Below, in pieces: positions 37,151 to 49,100 of a stretch of 64,000 bases of DNA; position 1 is the stretch's first letter; the number at the start of each line of letters is the position of its first letter. The position numbers and the translations under genes were made by a program. The stretch is from Hyalella azteca. Its lineage: Eukaryota; Arthropoda; Malacostraca; Amphipoda; Hyalellidae. The notes below the pieces were generated by a model. It searched no databases. It was not told the DNA's origin and saw only the letters and a program-made list of their open reading frames with translations. The stretch spans positions 186,001 to 250,000 of the forward strand of contig NW_025947067.1 of assembly GCF_000764305.2 (NCBI RefSeq), given 5' to 3'.

Positions 37151-40100
37151 TCAAAAGTCTTAATAAATACGGATTTAGATAGGACTCCTACCTATATTTT
37201 CGGTTAAATTCATTAGAAATCAGTAACTTTTGATGTAAATAGAATTTAACTCGCTGATTCTTGGCAATACTGAAATCTAAACAAAATTACAACCTTAATT
37301 TTTATTGATTTATTACCCTATTAAAGCATATTTCTTCGTATGTAGTAACTCGTAAGGAAGCAAATACCTAAATATTGTCATTATTATTAATTTGATCGCC
37401 TGAAAGTGTTTGGTGATGAACACATTGTGTCTCACCAACAAAGAATATAACACATTGTTGGTGACGAACTAACTCCAATTTCTTCCTATGTTGTTCATCA
37501 ACATAGAATATAAACAATGATTTCTAAAATCGACAATAGGCCTAATTTTGCCTATTCAATATTTATATACACTTCTATTAATATTACAAACTTTTTCATA
37601 ACCAAGAGGCGGAAGACCACGGGCTCAAAGATGAAATAGGGGATAATAATTGTAATATCCAGATCAGGAAAATGTTTATTACCATGTCAGAAAGTCTTGT
37701 GTAGTTTCAGCATCTCTGACAGAAGTATAGTATAATGGCATTAATGTAACCTAAGTGTCATACACAAAATACAGCTAATGTGCGATATAAAATGATTCAG
37801 TACACGAGAACATTCAGACACACATCACCCTATTCAGTTCATACATAAACCACACTTTCAACAGTTATACAAGTATTTATTAGGTTCTATATTGCACACA
37901 AAACACAGAGACGGTGCTTTACACAGCTGCATATTATTACACTATAAATGGATATATACAGACATATGCACTTATATTGTTTGTTGCTATAAAGGAAACC
38001 GAACAAAATTAGTATTATAGGTCCAGAACTGATGCAGTTTTATTTGCACTGGCTAGGCTTATTGCCACAACAATAGGCTTGAAAGAAACAGGGAGTTCAA
38101 CATTACTGTGAGTAATTAGCTGATGATTTAAGATAAAAATCTGCAAAATCTCGTGAATATATTCTTCAGGCCAGTCATATTTGGGTGCTAACAAGTCTAA
38201 GTGTCTGCGCGACACATGAAATTTTCCAGGAATAAATTGACCTTAAGAAACAAAGTGACTTTAGTAATTCAACAATGGTTTGAAAATACAATTCATACCG
38301 TGAGAAAAGTATTACCTATATAACAGAAATTATTTCAGAGTTTGTTAACTTAAAACGCTGGCAAGTAAATTGGATAGATACGAAATTATTGTAAGAAACG
38401 AAGGGTTATTCTACAGTGACATGAGATTGTGATTCACAGAACATGCACTAATGATAGCCACATACACGAAAAGCGAACCATGTCTATATATTCCCGTATT
38501 TGCATAATACAGGAGCGAACCATGTGTATATATTCCTGTATTTGCATAATATGTTCACGTTCACCACACAATAATACACGCAAATAAAAAACTTGAGAGA
38601 AACACGTTATAATTATTTATCCCATTTCATATAAAAAAACTGCGAGGATTACAAACGTTTGCCCAGTTTACTAATAACAAATAAAATAACAAATTGTTTT
38701 AAATGAGCGTAGGAAGACGCTGAGCGGTGAATATTGTACCGAATATTTGAACTCCACCGAACTCACGCTTGTCCAAAATGGACAGAAAATAAGATTTTTA
38801 TACTTCGTGAAATAATCATTTGCGTTTTCTCCAACTGAACGAAAACGTAACTGATTAAACGAAACCTTTGACAATCGCAGCTGAATAGAATATTTTAGAT
38901 ACTCTGAAAAGAATTTTTATGATATTTTAATTAAAACTAAACTAAATTTTGATGAAAATATCGAAAAATTTTCTACAAGCAAACTTTTGTTTGACAAAAG
39001 CAACGGAAGAATCGGAGAAGTCTCCTGAGTGCAGTTCCCTCACAGACTCCAAACCTTCATCATTAATAATTATTAATAAATTACGTACAATGAAGTACGT
39101 AATTATCTGCACATTGCGAGTACTTCATCATTACATCAGTTACAGTAAAAAATGTGAAGTTCTCACACATGAGGTTTACCATAAGCATAACCATTAAAGA
39201 AATAGTTCATCTTCGTTATTCAGTAATAATTACCTATAATAACCACCATTTGAAAGTTTGTGTGCAGTTAAACATCGGTAATGAGTGAGAGAGCGCACGG
39301 TGTTGGCATTTACCTCTCATGCTGCCGCGACGCTACGAGCTGGTAAGAAAGATACACTTCCTTCTCTGCACGTCGGTACACACAAAAGACTGAATGAGAC
39401 AGAGTCTTATGAGCGATGCACTTCTAGCCCTGTTGTGGGTCTTCCTGAGCCAATTTGGGCATATCAGAGATGAGTGCAGAAAGAGTCACTATTCGGACAC
39501 AATTCATACATTAATTTTAGTAAAACCATTAATTTTTCTAAGTATTGATCACAAAACTAAGTTAGCTTATAGACAAGCAGTTCTCAGGAGCGATGGCGGC
39601 AGGGTGACAACTATTGCTCTACAACCAGGAAAATGAACGTAAGGTCAAATTGTTCAGATGTTGACACACTTTTTACCAAGAGCACGATCACAGAGCGGGC
39701 GTAGCACTGATACGCCCTTTTGCCGGGCCAAACTCGATCAGAATGAGCAACACAGGCGCACAAATACATCGTTTTTTGGATAATTACCCAGAGTGTCCCT
39801 TGAGTTACTTCGTCAATTCATTCAATTCAAAAGCAGGCGACTTATTGAAGCTTATGATAAGAGTAGAAAAATGTATCTGGCACTAAAGCTTATTCTGAAG
39901 CGCTTAGTGTTAGTGTCATAGGATGACGAGAGTGAATACACTCACTTAGTAGCACATCTAAGCTCGCGTGTTTATTAATACTAGATTTAAATACTTTGAA
40001 GTCAACAAATTTATGCCTCCTACTTAAGTACTTATGGACTTATAATATTAATTTGGTAATACTTCCTCCGAGGAATGAAGGGGTAAAATTAGTTTGAGTG

Positions 40101-40440
40101 TTAAGGATATACTGGTATAATCAGCATTTACGTTCATCATTGCATTCACAACTGCGAGTTGAACAACTTTCGTGGAGTGCGAATGTAACACTAATATAAG
40201 TAAAAACTTTCCATATTCACGACATGACATGTGGATGTTATTGTGGAATGTTTTTCTCTGGATTCAGCATCACGAATGCATGTGCATCTATTCAGCCAAC
40301 TATGCAAATGGAATGACTGTAACCTTAAATTTCACGAAACGGAAATATTTTGTCTACATGGAAAGCTTTTTCCTGATCTCCAGAAGTGCAGAGGAATGCA
40401 TTTGGTGGCAAGATCATTTGGGGCCCTAATATTAAAACTC
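37151..40440. other. Non-coding stretch, no gene recognised
   Basis: Contains a two-copy direct repeat near 38475-38560 (gagcgaaccatgt...tatattcc). Nothing else identifiable. Confidence 0.4.
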
Positions 40441-40459
40441 AAAAAAGTACACATATCGG

Positions 40460-40585
40460 CCTTGCTACACGTAGCAGCCTTACTACACGTAGCAGCCTTG
40501 CTACACGTAGCAGCCTTGCTACACGTAGCAGCCTTGCTACACGTAGCAGCCTTGCTACACGTAGCAGCCTTGCTACACGTAGCGG
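40460..40585 (+). repeat. 18-bp tandem repeat (gcagccttgctacacgta), 7 copies
   Basis: Unit length is a multiple of three and stop-free, so both strands show repeat-coded open frames (ALLHVA repeats). Confidence 0.93.
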
Positions 40586-42899
40586 CAATTCGACGTCTGT
40601 GACTCATGTGTCACAGCTAGACTCAGTGGATGGCTGACGGTGATAGGAACACTAGTATCTTGTATACGAGCACGGCCCGAGTAGTTATAGCTCGTCGTTA
40701 TGAGTGCCGAGATTTAATGGAACTCGGAACGTTCTTATTCGCTACCTTGTAACTTATTATCCGCTACCTTATTTGTATGGTTGCGTAACACGTTAATTTA
40801 GTTCTTCCGTGGAAGCAACATAAAATCAATTTGACGAGTTTAACATTAACAATCCTGAAAATGTTCAATAAAACCAAACAATGTAGGTCGGACATCAGAC
40901 ATACAAATCATATTGTTAACATTAAAAGTCGTTCACTTAAGTGAACTTAAATTATCTTCGAAACAACATGAATTGCACAACGCACATCACAGGCATGTAG
41001 TCCAAGCACAACTTGCTAAAATCCAATAGAATAAATGTCCCATTCATTACCCACACTATATTTATCTATAAAAATATGACAGATTTATAATAGAAAATAA
41101 AATTTAACAAACATAAAATAATAAAATTGAGCGCTAACATATCTGTTACTTTCAGAGAACTGATGACGATGCATTATATTTTTATTGGAAATGCTTATGA
41201 GAAAAGTTGATGGACCATCTTCCAAAAGCCGGACCTGGACTCGGGAACGCTTCCATTGGAAATGTGAATTTCCTTGTCATTCTTTAAATTAGCTTTAAAA
41301 CTTTTCGTGGCTTGGCGCTTCAAGCAGTTAGATGATCATAATACTTTTATTCAATACTCTACACGCTGTATCGTAGGATCTCAACACCTGTATTTAAAAC
41401 AAATAAATTGTAGTTATCGCTGTTAGATAATCAAGATAGCCCGGACCAAACATCGTCCCAATGTTGGACACAGCGCAGGTTAAGACGAGGAATGCAAGTC
41501 ATTGCTTCATGTCGTGCCTTTGTGGCGTGCAGCGACGCATGAGTACTGAACACTAATGGTGGAGCTTCTAACTCATGCATTGTAAATATATGAAAAGCTC
41601 TTCATAAGCATGATTGATTTCTCCCCGCTGAGTTGATCTAATTGTCCCGTTAGGTGTACAGACATTGTCTACATTGGTTGACTTGTCCAGTCATAATAAG
41701 GTACCGTAAAACGGGTTGACTTGGACCATTTGGACATTTAAGACAAGAAAACTATATACTCAAAAAGTTATTGCCTTAGAAAAATTGAGTTGATGGCTCT
41801 TGAAGTACTATGAGATAACCTACAAATGCAATAAAGAGATATAATATTTTATACATTTACTACTTGACTATTGGTATCACAAAAAAGTAAGCGCTAAAAA
41901 TGGTCGATGTCACCTCGTTTTTCAGTAGCAACCAATAACTAGAGCTGGGACAAGTTAACTAATGTTCTAAGTCACAAGTTTCTATTTCTCGTGTTCCTCA
42001 TACTCGGTAATAATTCAGCAGATAAGAACATAATTCAGGTCGTATGAACAGTCGGAATGTGTTGGCAGTGAAGTATCATACCACTGAGTATTACCACAGT
42101 AATACTAAAAGCATGAAACACAATCCTGAACTGCACCAAAGACAAATTATTACCCGAGATGAGCGGCCATCTGTAAATAACATATCTTGCTCGATTGTTG
42201 AGGATTACTGAGAATAAATTATACGTAGGAATCTTAGCCATGATATTTCCGTCGTATAACCCGGTCAAGTTTTAGATATTCAGCTCCGCAATAGGAGTGA
42301 AACTCCAGCGTCCGATATACAATGAACATGGCGGCTTTCGAGGACACACAATAAATCAAGATAATATATGCAATATGGCATTCATTCCTGTTGAAATTTT
42401 CATTCATGAAGCAGAGGTCACATCAACATATCAATTAAATATAATTATTTATGCAGCGACTAAGAACGTGTCGCACGGCAGATGGAGAAGCAACTCATCC
42501 AGAGCTGTTTGGGCACGTGGACAGCGACTCACCGACACAACACAGAGTGAAATATCTTCACTTAATTTTGTTGCTTCGTGCGCAATTTAGTATTCATTAC
42601 CGTTTTATTGGCAGTCATTCCACTCCAGTCATGTCATAACTAAAATACCGAATGTCAGTTAGAAAGAATAAGTTTTACCAGTTGGCTTCCCGAGCAGCCG
42701 ATGTCGTCTGGAATCCCAAGTTAATCTCCATCGGAAATTAAGAAGTTGACATTTGACCTACGCTTGTCGGAATGATAGGATGACGACAAGTCCAACACAT
42801 GAGGACAAGTAGCAAGGATGTAACAGCATCCTTCGCTTGCCCAGACTGATAGTAACTAAATGTAGTAGAGCTTTTTCCTAATGCGAAATGAAGCTAAGT
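40586..42899. other. Downstream of PAM, no gene recognised
   Basis: May hold the PAM 3'UTR (minus strand). A minus-strand AATAAA lies near 41348, but the transcript end is not fixed. Confidence 0.3.
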
Positions 42900-43126
42900 T
42901 TAGGCTTTAGCGCTCATTTGAGAGAATTCTTCAATATCAGAGTCGCCGGAGCTTGGTTCATCGATGTCCTCCGTGGCGAGTTTAGTGAAGCCTCTGTGCT
43001 TGTTGAGTAGCGACGACCCGAGCTGGTGCAGCCCGTTGCCTTCAGAGCGCCACCCAGCGCCCCCAGTGCCGTTGTGGAGCCCTAAGCCTGCTGTACCGTT
43101 ACGGCTGCTGCGTATGTGAATAGCGC
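42900..43126 (-). CDS. PAM: PAM cytosolic tail exon
   Basis: Acceptor tttggcag; stop TAA at 42902-42900. [20 protein letters not shown] then IEEFSQ resembles the mammalian PAM tail (KGFxRLSTEGSD...), the trafficking and phosphorylation region. Confidence 0.9.
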
Positions 43127-46100
43127 CTGCCAAATGGTAGATCATTACGATGCTAGTCATTACTATAATCCCTTTGTTTTGCAGGCAGGATATAACAAGC
43201 GAAAGTTATAAAAAGCCAAGGTTATAACAAGCTAATGTTTTAGATTTAGAACGTCACGCGTCACGCTACGTGATGTTCTATAATTGAGATTCAAGACAGA
43301 GTTTTACTACCGCAATATGCCACAGTGTAAGGTGAGTGAATTAAATCTTAGACAAGTAGTATATTAATTGTTAGAGTGAAAGCAAGACACAGGAAGACAG
43401 GAGCACCTCTCTTCTTGACCCTGATGATGAGGGAGATGGAGGTGAGCACAATGATAGGCACGGCCAGCAGCCCCAGCACCACCGCCGACACTCCTGTAGG
43501 TGACCACTTGGGGCTCTCCGTGCTCGTCGTGGGTGCCAGCTTCGTGAGGCCTGACCCCACGCCTGCAGTCCGTACAAATCATTACAAATTACAGCTATGA
43601 CGACGAGGAGAACATGTCGCGCTGAAAAGATACCTGCTTTTCTGACCCAAACAACGGTGCTACGCATGCATAATTTGCGTCCAGCGGCAAAGTGCACACA
43701 ATTCACAGTCCATATTTGCCACAGTCAACATTCACAGTCAATAATCGATCTGATATTTGCCACAGTCAATATTTGCTCGCCTAAAGCACAGGCTAAGATT
43801 GTAGTATTACATTATTAGTCAATAAGGTAGTCTGCCATATCTTCAATTGTGGTCTCACTTGGCTTAGTGAATCTTGACTTAAGCTGATCTAAGCAAGCGA
43901 ATAAATTATCTATTGTTGTAAGCTTATCGATGGAGTAGTCATTTACTTGAGCGAAAACATTGAACTGATTATTGTGTTAAGAAATAACTCCATGTATACC
44001 TTCAGGACATCCACGATCATGTCTCAATGTTTCAACTGTAGAAATTGAGCCCACACGTCTAATCGAATCTTGTCGCACTCGAATAAACAGACGAAATAAC
44101 TCATGAAATCGGAAACAAATGAAGATCAGGACTGTAAAATCTTCGAATTTAAAGTATTTTCTAGCATCCTAAGGTGTGAATATTTGCGATGGTATATCTA
44201 TCTACAATAGCATTGATACAATAGAAAATTCTGCTCAGGAACGTGGGTCTTAATTGCGTATGGACGAACAGTGCTGGAACAGAGCTGAGAGATGCAGATG
44301 ATAGAAGGAGATTGATGGAGATGCTGGCAGACCAACAGAAGAATGAGAATGAAACTAAACCCGATAAAAATAATATGTTGGAAGGTTATAGATGAGGTTA
44401 ACTGTCTGGCGCAAATTGTAATAGAAAACTGTTGGATAATCGAGTAAAAACGTGAGGCGAATGTTGTGGAGAATAGCAATACGGATAAAATAACACAGGA
44501 ATTCTTGGTGAAATTTAAGTATTGAAATGCGAGTGGCATAAAGCGGAGATGTGGGAGGAAGCAAAGCACGAAGTATAAACAAAAGAAGCAAGTCAATGGA
44601 GCTAGCAGCGTTGGCAGCTCTGATTCAACTCGTATAACATTAAAACTTGTTGATTATCCCCACTATTCAAATAAGTAACAAAAAAGCATAGGACACACAC
44701 CGTTAGAAAAAACGGTGAAAGAACGGTCCCACTGGCGTTCTAGTGGCCGGTCGCCCCGTGAAAATAAACTGTTTCGCCGTTTTTATCAGATGTTTTACGG
44801 ATTTCTAGTGTTAAATTAGAATAAAAACGGTGACACGGTGTTTCTCTTCACGTGCCGACCGGCCACTGAAACGCCGGTAATACCGTTAACGGTAATTTTT
44901 TTAACTGTGCAGAACATCCACAAGCGTGTCATCACTCTCCTCGCATGGAAGCAATTCAACTCAAACGCTAAGAGAATACGTGCTACTCAACACGGAACGT
45001 TACCTGCTAATGAACACTTGAAGCAAACTCGATTATAAAGAAAAACATTTTCATCATAAATAACAATTCCATTTTTGATAATAAACTAGGAATAGTAACG
45101 AAATCCTGGTGAAACAATAAAATGTTTTTGATAATAAACTAAGAATTATAAGTAAATCCTGTTCAAACAATGAAATAATTAGATTACATAAACGTCGTAA
45201 CTTTGCTTAATTCTCTCTGCTCTCTTCAAAACAAATTTCTACCTAGTAGCTTGGCTAAATCTTCTCTTCATTGTTATAAGGTAATAGTTACATGAAAGTT
45301 CAATGCGAGAATAGAGCTACAGAAACATCACCTCGCTTTAATGCAGGACCAATGATAATAATTGATAATTGAATTACATTATTACTCCTTTGCACTGAAA
45401 TTTCCCACTATCTTACAATACTGATGTTTGCGTTGTTTTGTGTACTGATGTGTAATAATGAACGGTCTATAGCCGGAATTGGCAAAAGCATCCTATTATA
45501 AAAACAATGAATGAAGGTAAAACAGTACTAATATGCATATTAATTCTCGTAAAGTTTAGTGGCAGTACCAACATATTTCAGGTTGCTGTTATCATCTCAG
45601 TTATTCGTTACTCTGCTCCACTAACGCTCCGATTCATTATGGACACTACCACCACCAGCCTCACTTCGCTATATGTTATAACATCATAACGCTGTATAAC
45701 ACCCAGATCCCATGGCCCCCCTAATAATAACATAACACTATAGAAGACCTCCCTTCCCCCCTGTTACGTTACCCCGCTTTAACAACACCGCTGTGACGTC
45801 ATAAAACGATATGACACCCCGATCTCCGTTATGTTAGTTCGCCCTAACATTAACACCATAACGCTACCTACAAAACACCCCTGCTGCCCGTTACCTTAAC
45901 CTGTCCTAACAATAACACAATAACACTACATAACACCGTAACGTTACACAGCACCTGAACGCTACATTATTATTATTATTAACATAACACCATAGCACTA
46001 CATAATACCATAACGTTACACAACACCCTGGTTACCGTGCAAGATCTGCTGCGCGTGCAGCGAGGCCTCGCTCAGCTCGTGCGTCTTGACAGGCTTGAGG

Positions 46101-49100
46101 TGAGGGCGCGCGTCCAGCAGCGAACCTGCGCAGCACCCAGCACACAACACGTGTGTGACCAACACGTGTGTGACCAACACGTGTGTGACCAGCACGTGCG
46201 TGACCAGCACGTGTGTGACCAGCACGTGTGTGACCAACACGTGTGTGACCAGCACGTGCGTGACCAGCACGTGTGTGACCAGCACGTGTGTGACCAGCAC
46301 ACGTGTGACCAACACGTGCGTGACCAGCACGCGTGTGACCAGCACGTGCACGTCACACCAGCACGTGTGTAACATGGCAGAGTAACACGTGTGGGCAAAA
46401 GGTAAATCCATGAGAAAACAGTGACGCTAAAATTCGTGTGTCTTATGCCACTGCAACAAGCGCGGCAATATATCAGATCAGAGGGAGCGTGCAGGCCTTA
46501 TTATAACACATTGATTTTCCTGAGCGATATAACAAATTTGAACTTTTGTAGGCTCGTGACTGGTATAAAAAGACAAGAGGTTGGTTAGTATAGAAACATA
46601 GGCGCGGCATCAAGCACCCGATACATAAACGTGCAAAAAAACAGAAGCTGTGATACGTACGCGACATTCCGCGGCGTCAACGCAAAATCAAACGAAGTCA
46701 GAAGAAAAACAGGATAAGAAAAAAGTGATAAGTTCCCTAGCATAAAACAAGCAAACGAAAAACATGAGAAGGCGAGGAGACGCGAAAATTAGGATCCAAC
46801 ATATAGAAATGAAGTTACTGAAGAGTTATACTTGGCCTTCTGAAGAGAAGAAGGCCAAAAAAGGATCAGAATTATTTGCATGCACTAATGGCGAGTCTGA
46901 AAGTTCCGAAATGCACCACGCATTTCCGTCTGCTTCAACTTTGTGAGTTATACGTGAGTTGCAGGTGAAAAAACTGCATTTACAAAGGAAATTTGTGCGG
47001 TCATGATTAATTTAGCAACAACGAAGCGAGTGACGGTCATGCAAAATATTTAGCCGTAATAGATTTAAGTGCAGGAAAAGAAAATAACAACTTAATTGAT
47101 AAGTTTAATATCTTTCAATAACAATAGACAACACCAGCAAAGCAACAAATCCCAAATAACAAGTAACAAATGCCCATAACAAAACAAACAACAATAACGG
47201 TGAGTATAAAGTAATAGTGACCTAAAATATGACATGAAACATTAAACGCTAAATTAAAACCATACGCGATGCAAAAAGGGCTAGAATTTAAAAAAATAGC
47301 ACAATTGCTATCAGTTGGAATTTGAATCTCCACATTAATTGCCACAAACAAATTTTCAGAAGCAAGAATTCAGTCGTAGTCATCGTCAGCATTCAATACA
47401 TAAAAAGCTGCACTTACATTTTAACCCTCTACCGCCGTATATCACTCTCCGGGAACATAACTTTCAAGTTGAATTATACGTAAACTATTGAGTGTAGCAA
47501 CCTGAGGACGCTTGTACGCAACAGAGAACAGTATAAAGTTTTCGTACGTGGTGGCAACCATCAGTGCAAGTCATTTTGCGCTCACTAGAACGTATCCTTT
47601 TTGGGAAGTAGGCGCATAACAATATTGCTCCGGTTACTCGTGTCAGGCGGTAGAGGGTTAATGGCCAAACAAAACTCGGGTGATGAACTTAATCTGATAA
47701 AGTATTTCTAAACTGAAGCAGAACATGAATAAAATAATTTAAAGTTTTTCAATCGTTGCTGTTTCAGCTAACAATCAATCAATTATCTCAAACATCTTTA
47801 TTTGCAAAAGAATACCGCAGGGGAATGATGTGAGAATGGAATAAATGACCTTTATACCGTACACAACAATAACAAAACAATACTTAGAATAAACGCAAAA
47901 AGCGCAATAAACGTAAAAAAGAGCGCAAATGCGATGTGGTTGCATCATTGGAGGATGAAGGAGGTGACTCGGGAGAGCATTTTATTGATGTTGTCAGTGA
48001 TGTCAGTGATGCTGTGAGCGATGCTGTGAGTGATGCCAGCAGGGGCGATGTCACGGAGAGGAAGAGTCAAGCGGTCCCTCGCTACGCAAGGAGACCGGCG
48101 TCAGTGTTAACACACATCATCTAAGTTACCCCGTAACACATATTGTAGTTAAAAATCATACAATGTGCAAGCACAGTTCGGTCAAATCACGAAGAGAAAA
48201 ATTAAAATCAGTGAGTTTAAAGAAAATCATAACTCAAGGGAGTTTCGTACTTGGTGGGTTTGAGAACCAAGATTTTGTAATAAGAATTGACGTGCAAAGT
48301 GAAAGCATGGCTAGCAGGACACAGGAGCGCTAACTAAAGATGATCACACCAAACACTTGCTTAATTAATTACCACAATAGAAATAAATAGTAGGCTGCAC
48401 TACAAGCCAACACTTACTTATTAGTCACACATGACACATCAGAAAATATAGCTCAGTTAAAGAAGAAGTAAAACGTTATCAACCACAAAGAAAAGACTAA
48501 CGATAAGTTTTGATACAGTAGCAGAAAAAGCCATAGAAGAGAACAAAAGACGTGACCAAAACTGAAGAAAGGAGAAGTGAAAGTTATAAATAAAGTCTAG
48601 CGAGGATGCAGTACAAAACAGCGAAACTAAATCAAAGAGATTCACAGTTAGGTTGAAATTTTCAGAAAGAGCCAAGCAAAGACTTTTTTAAGCGAAACTT
48701 ATTTCCAATATGCTCATTTGAAAACGTGTAGAAAAGTAAACCAAGCAGAGGCGCACAGACATTACTGATGCGCAAAACAACTACAACTGACAGTCGCAAA
48801 AATTACCCAGAATTTCGGCCCTACAAGCTTGAAGCTTTCTCAAAACCTCATCTGTTTAGCCGCAATTTCCAAACACCATTCCAAAACTTTAAAGGTTATC
48901 AACAACCATCGAGAGTATTGCCCTCAAATATACCAGATTACGTGGATAAATCCTGAGCAGACGCACCTGCTGTGAACTTCCAGACGAGGTTGGGGGAGAT
49001 CTCTGCGACGTACAACTCTGCGCCGTCTGCCGTCACCGTCACGTCGTGCACGAATGAGAAGCCCTGTCATGAAACATATGAGTAAAATTATGTAAATTAG

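Noticed and set aside
40231..40637. Open frames with ALLHVA / TCSKAA repeats on both strands
   Set aside because: 18-bp stop-free tandem repeat; no splice or domain evidence.
44198..44596. 132-codon hydrophobic minus-strand open frame
   Set aside because: AT-rich, no recognised domain, lies in a PAM intron between exons that already join in phase.
46016..46411. Long open frames with HVLVT / DQHVC repeats
   Set aside because: 15-bp stop-free repeat; only the non-repeat part (46036-46125, minus) fits as a PAM exon.
47936..48124. Plus-strand open frame with VSDAVSDA repeats
   Set aside because: Short, repeat-driven, inside a PAM intron, no splice or promoter support.
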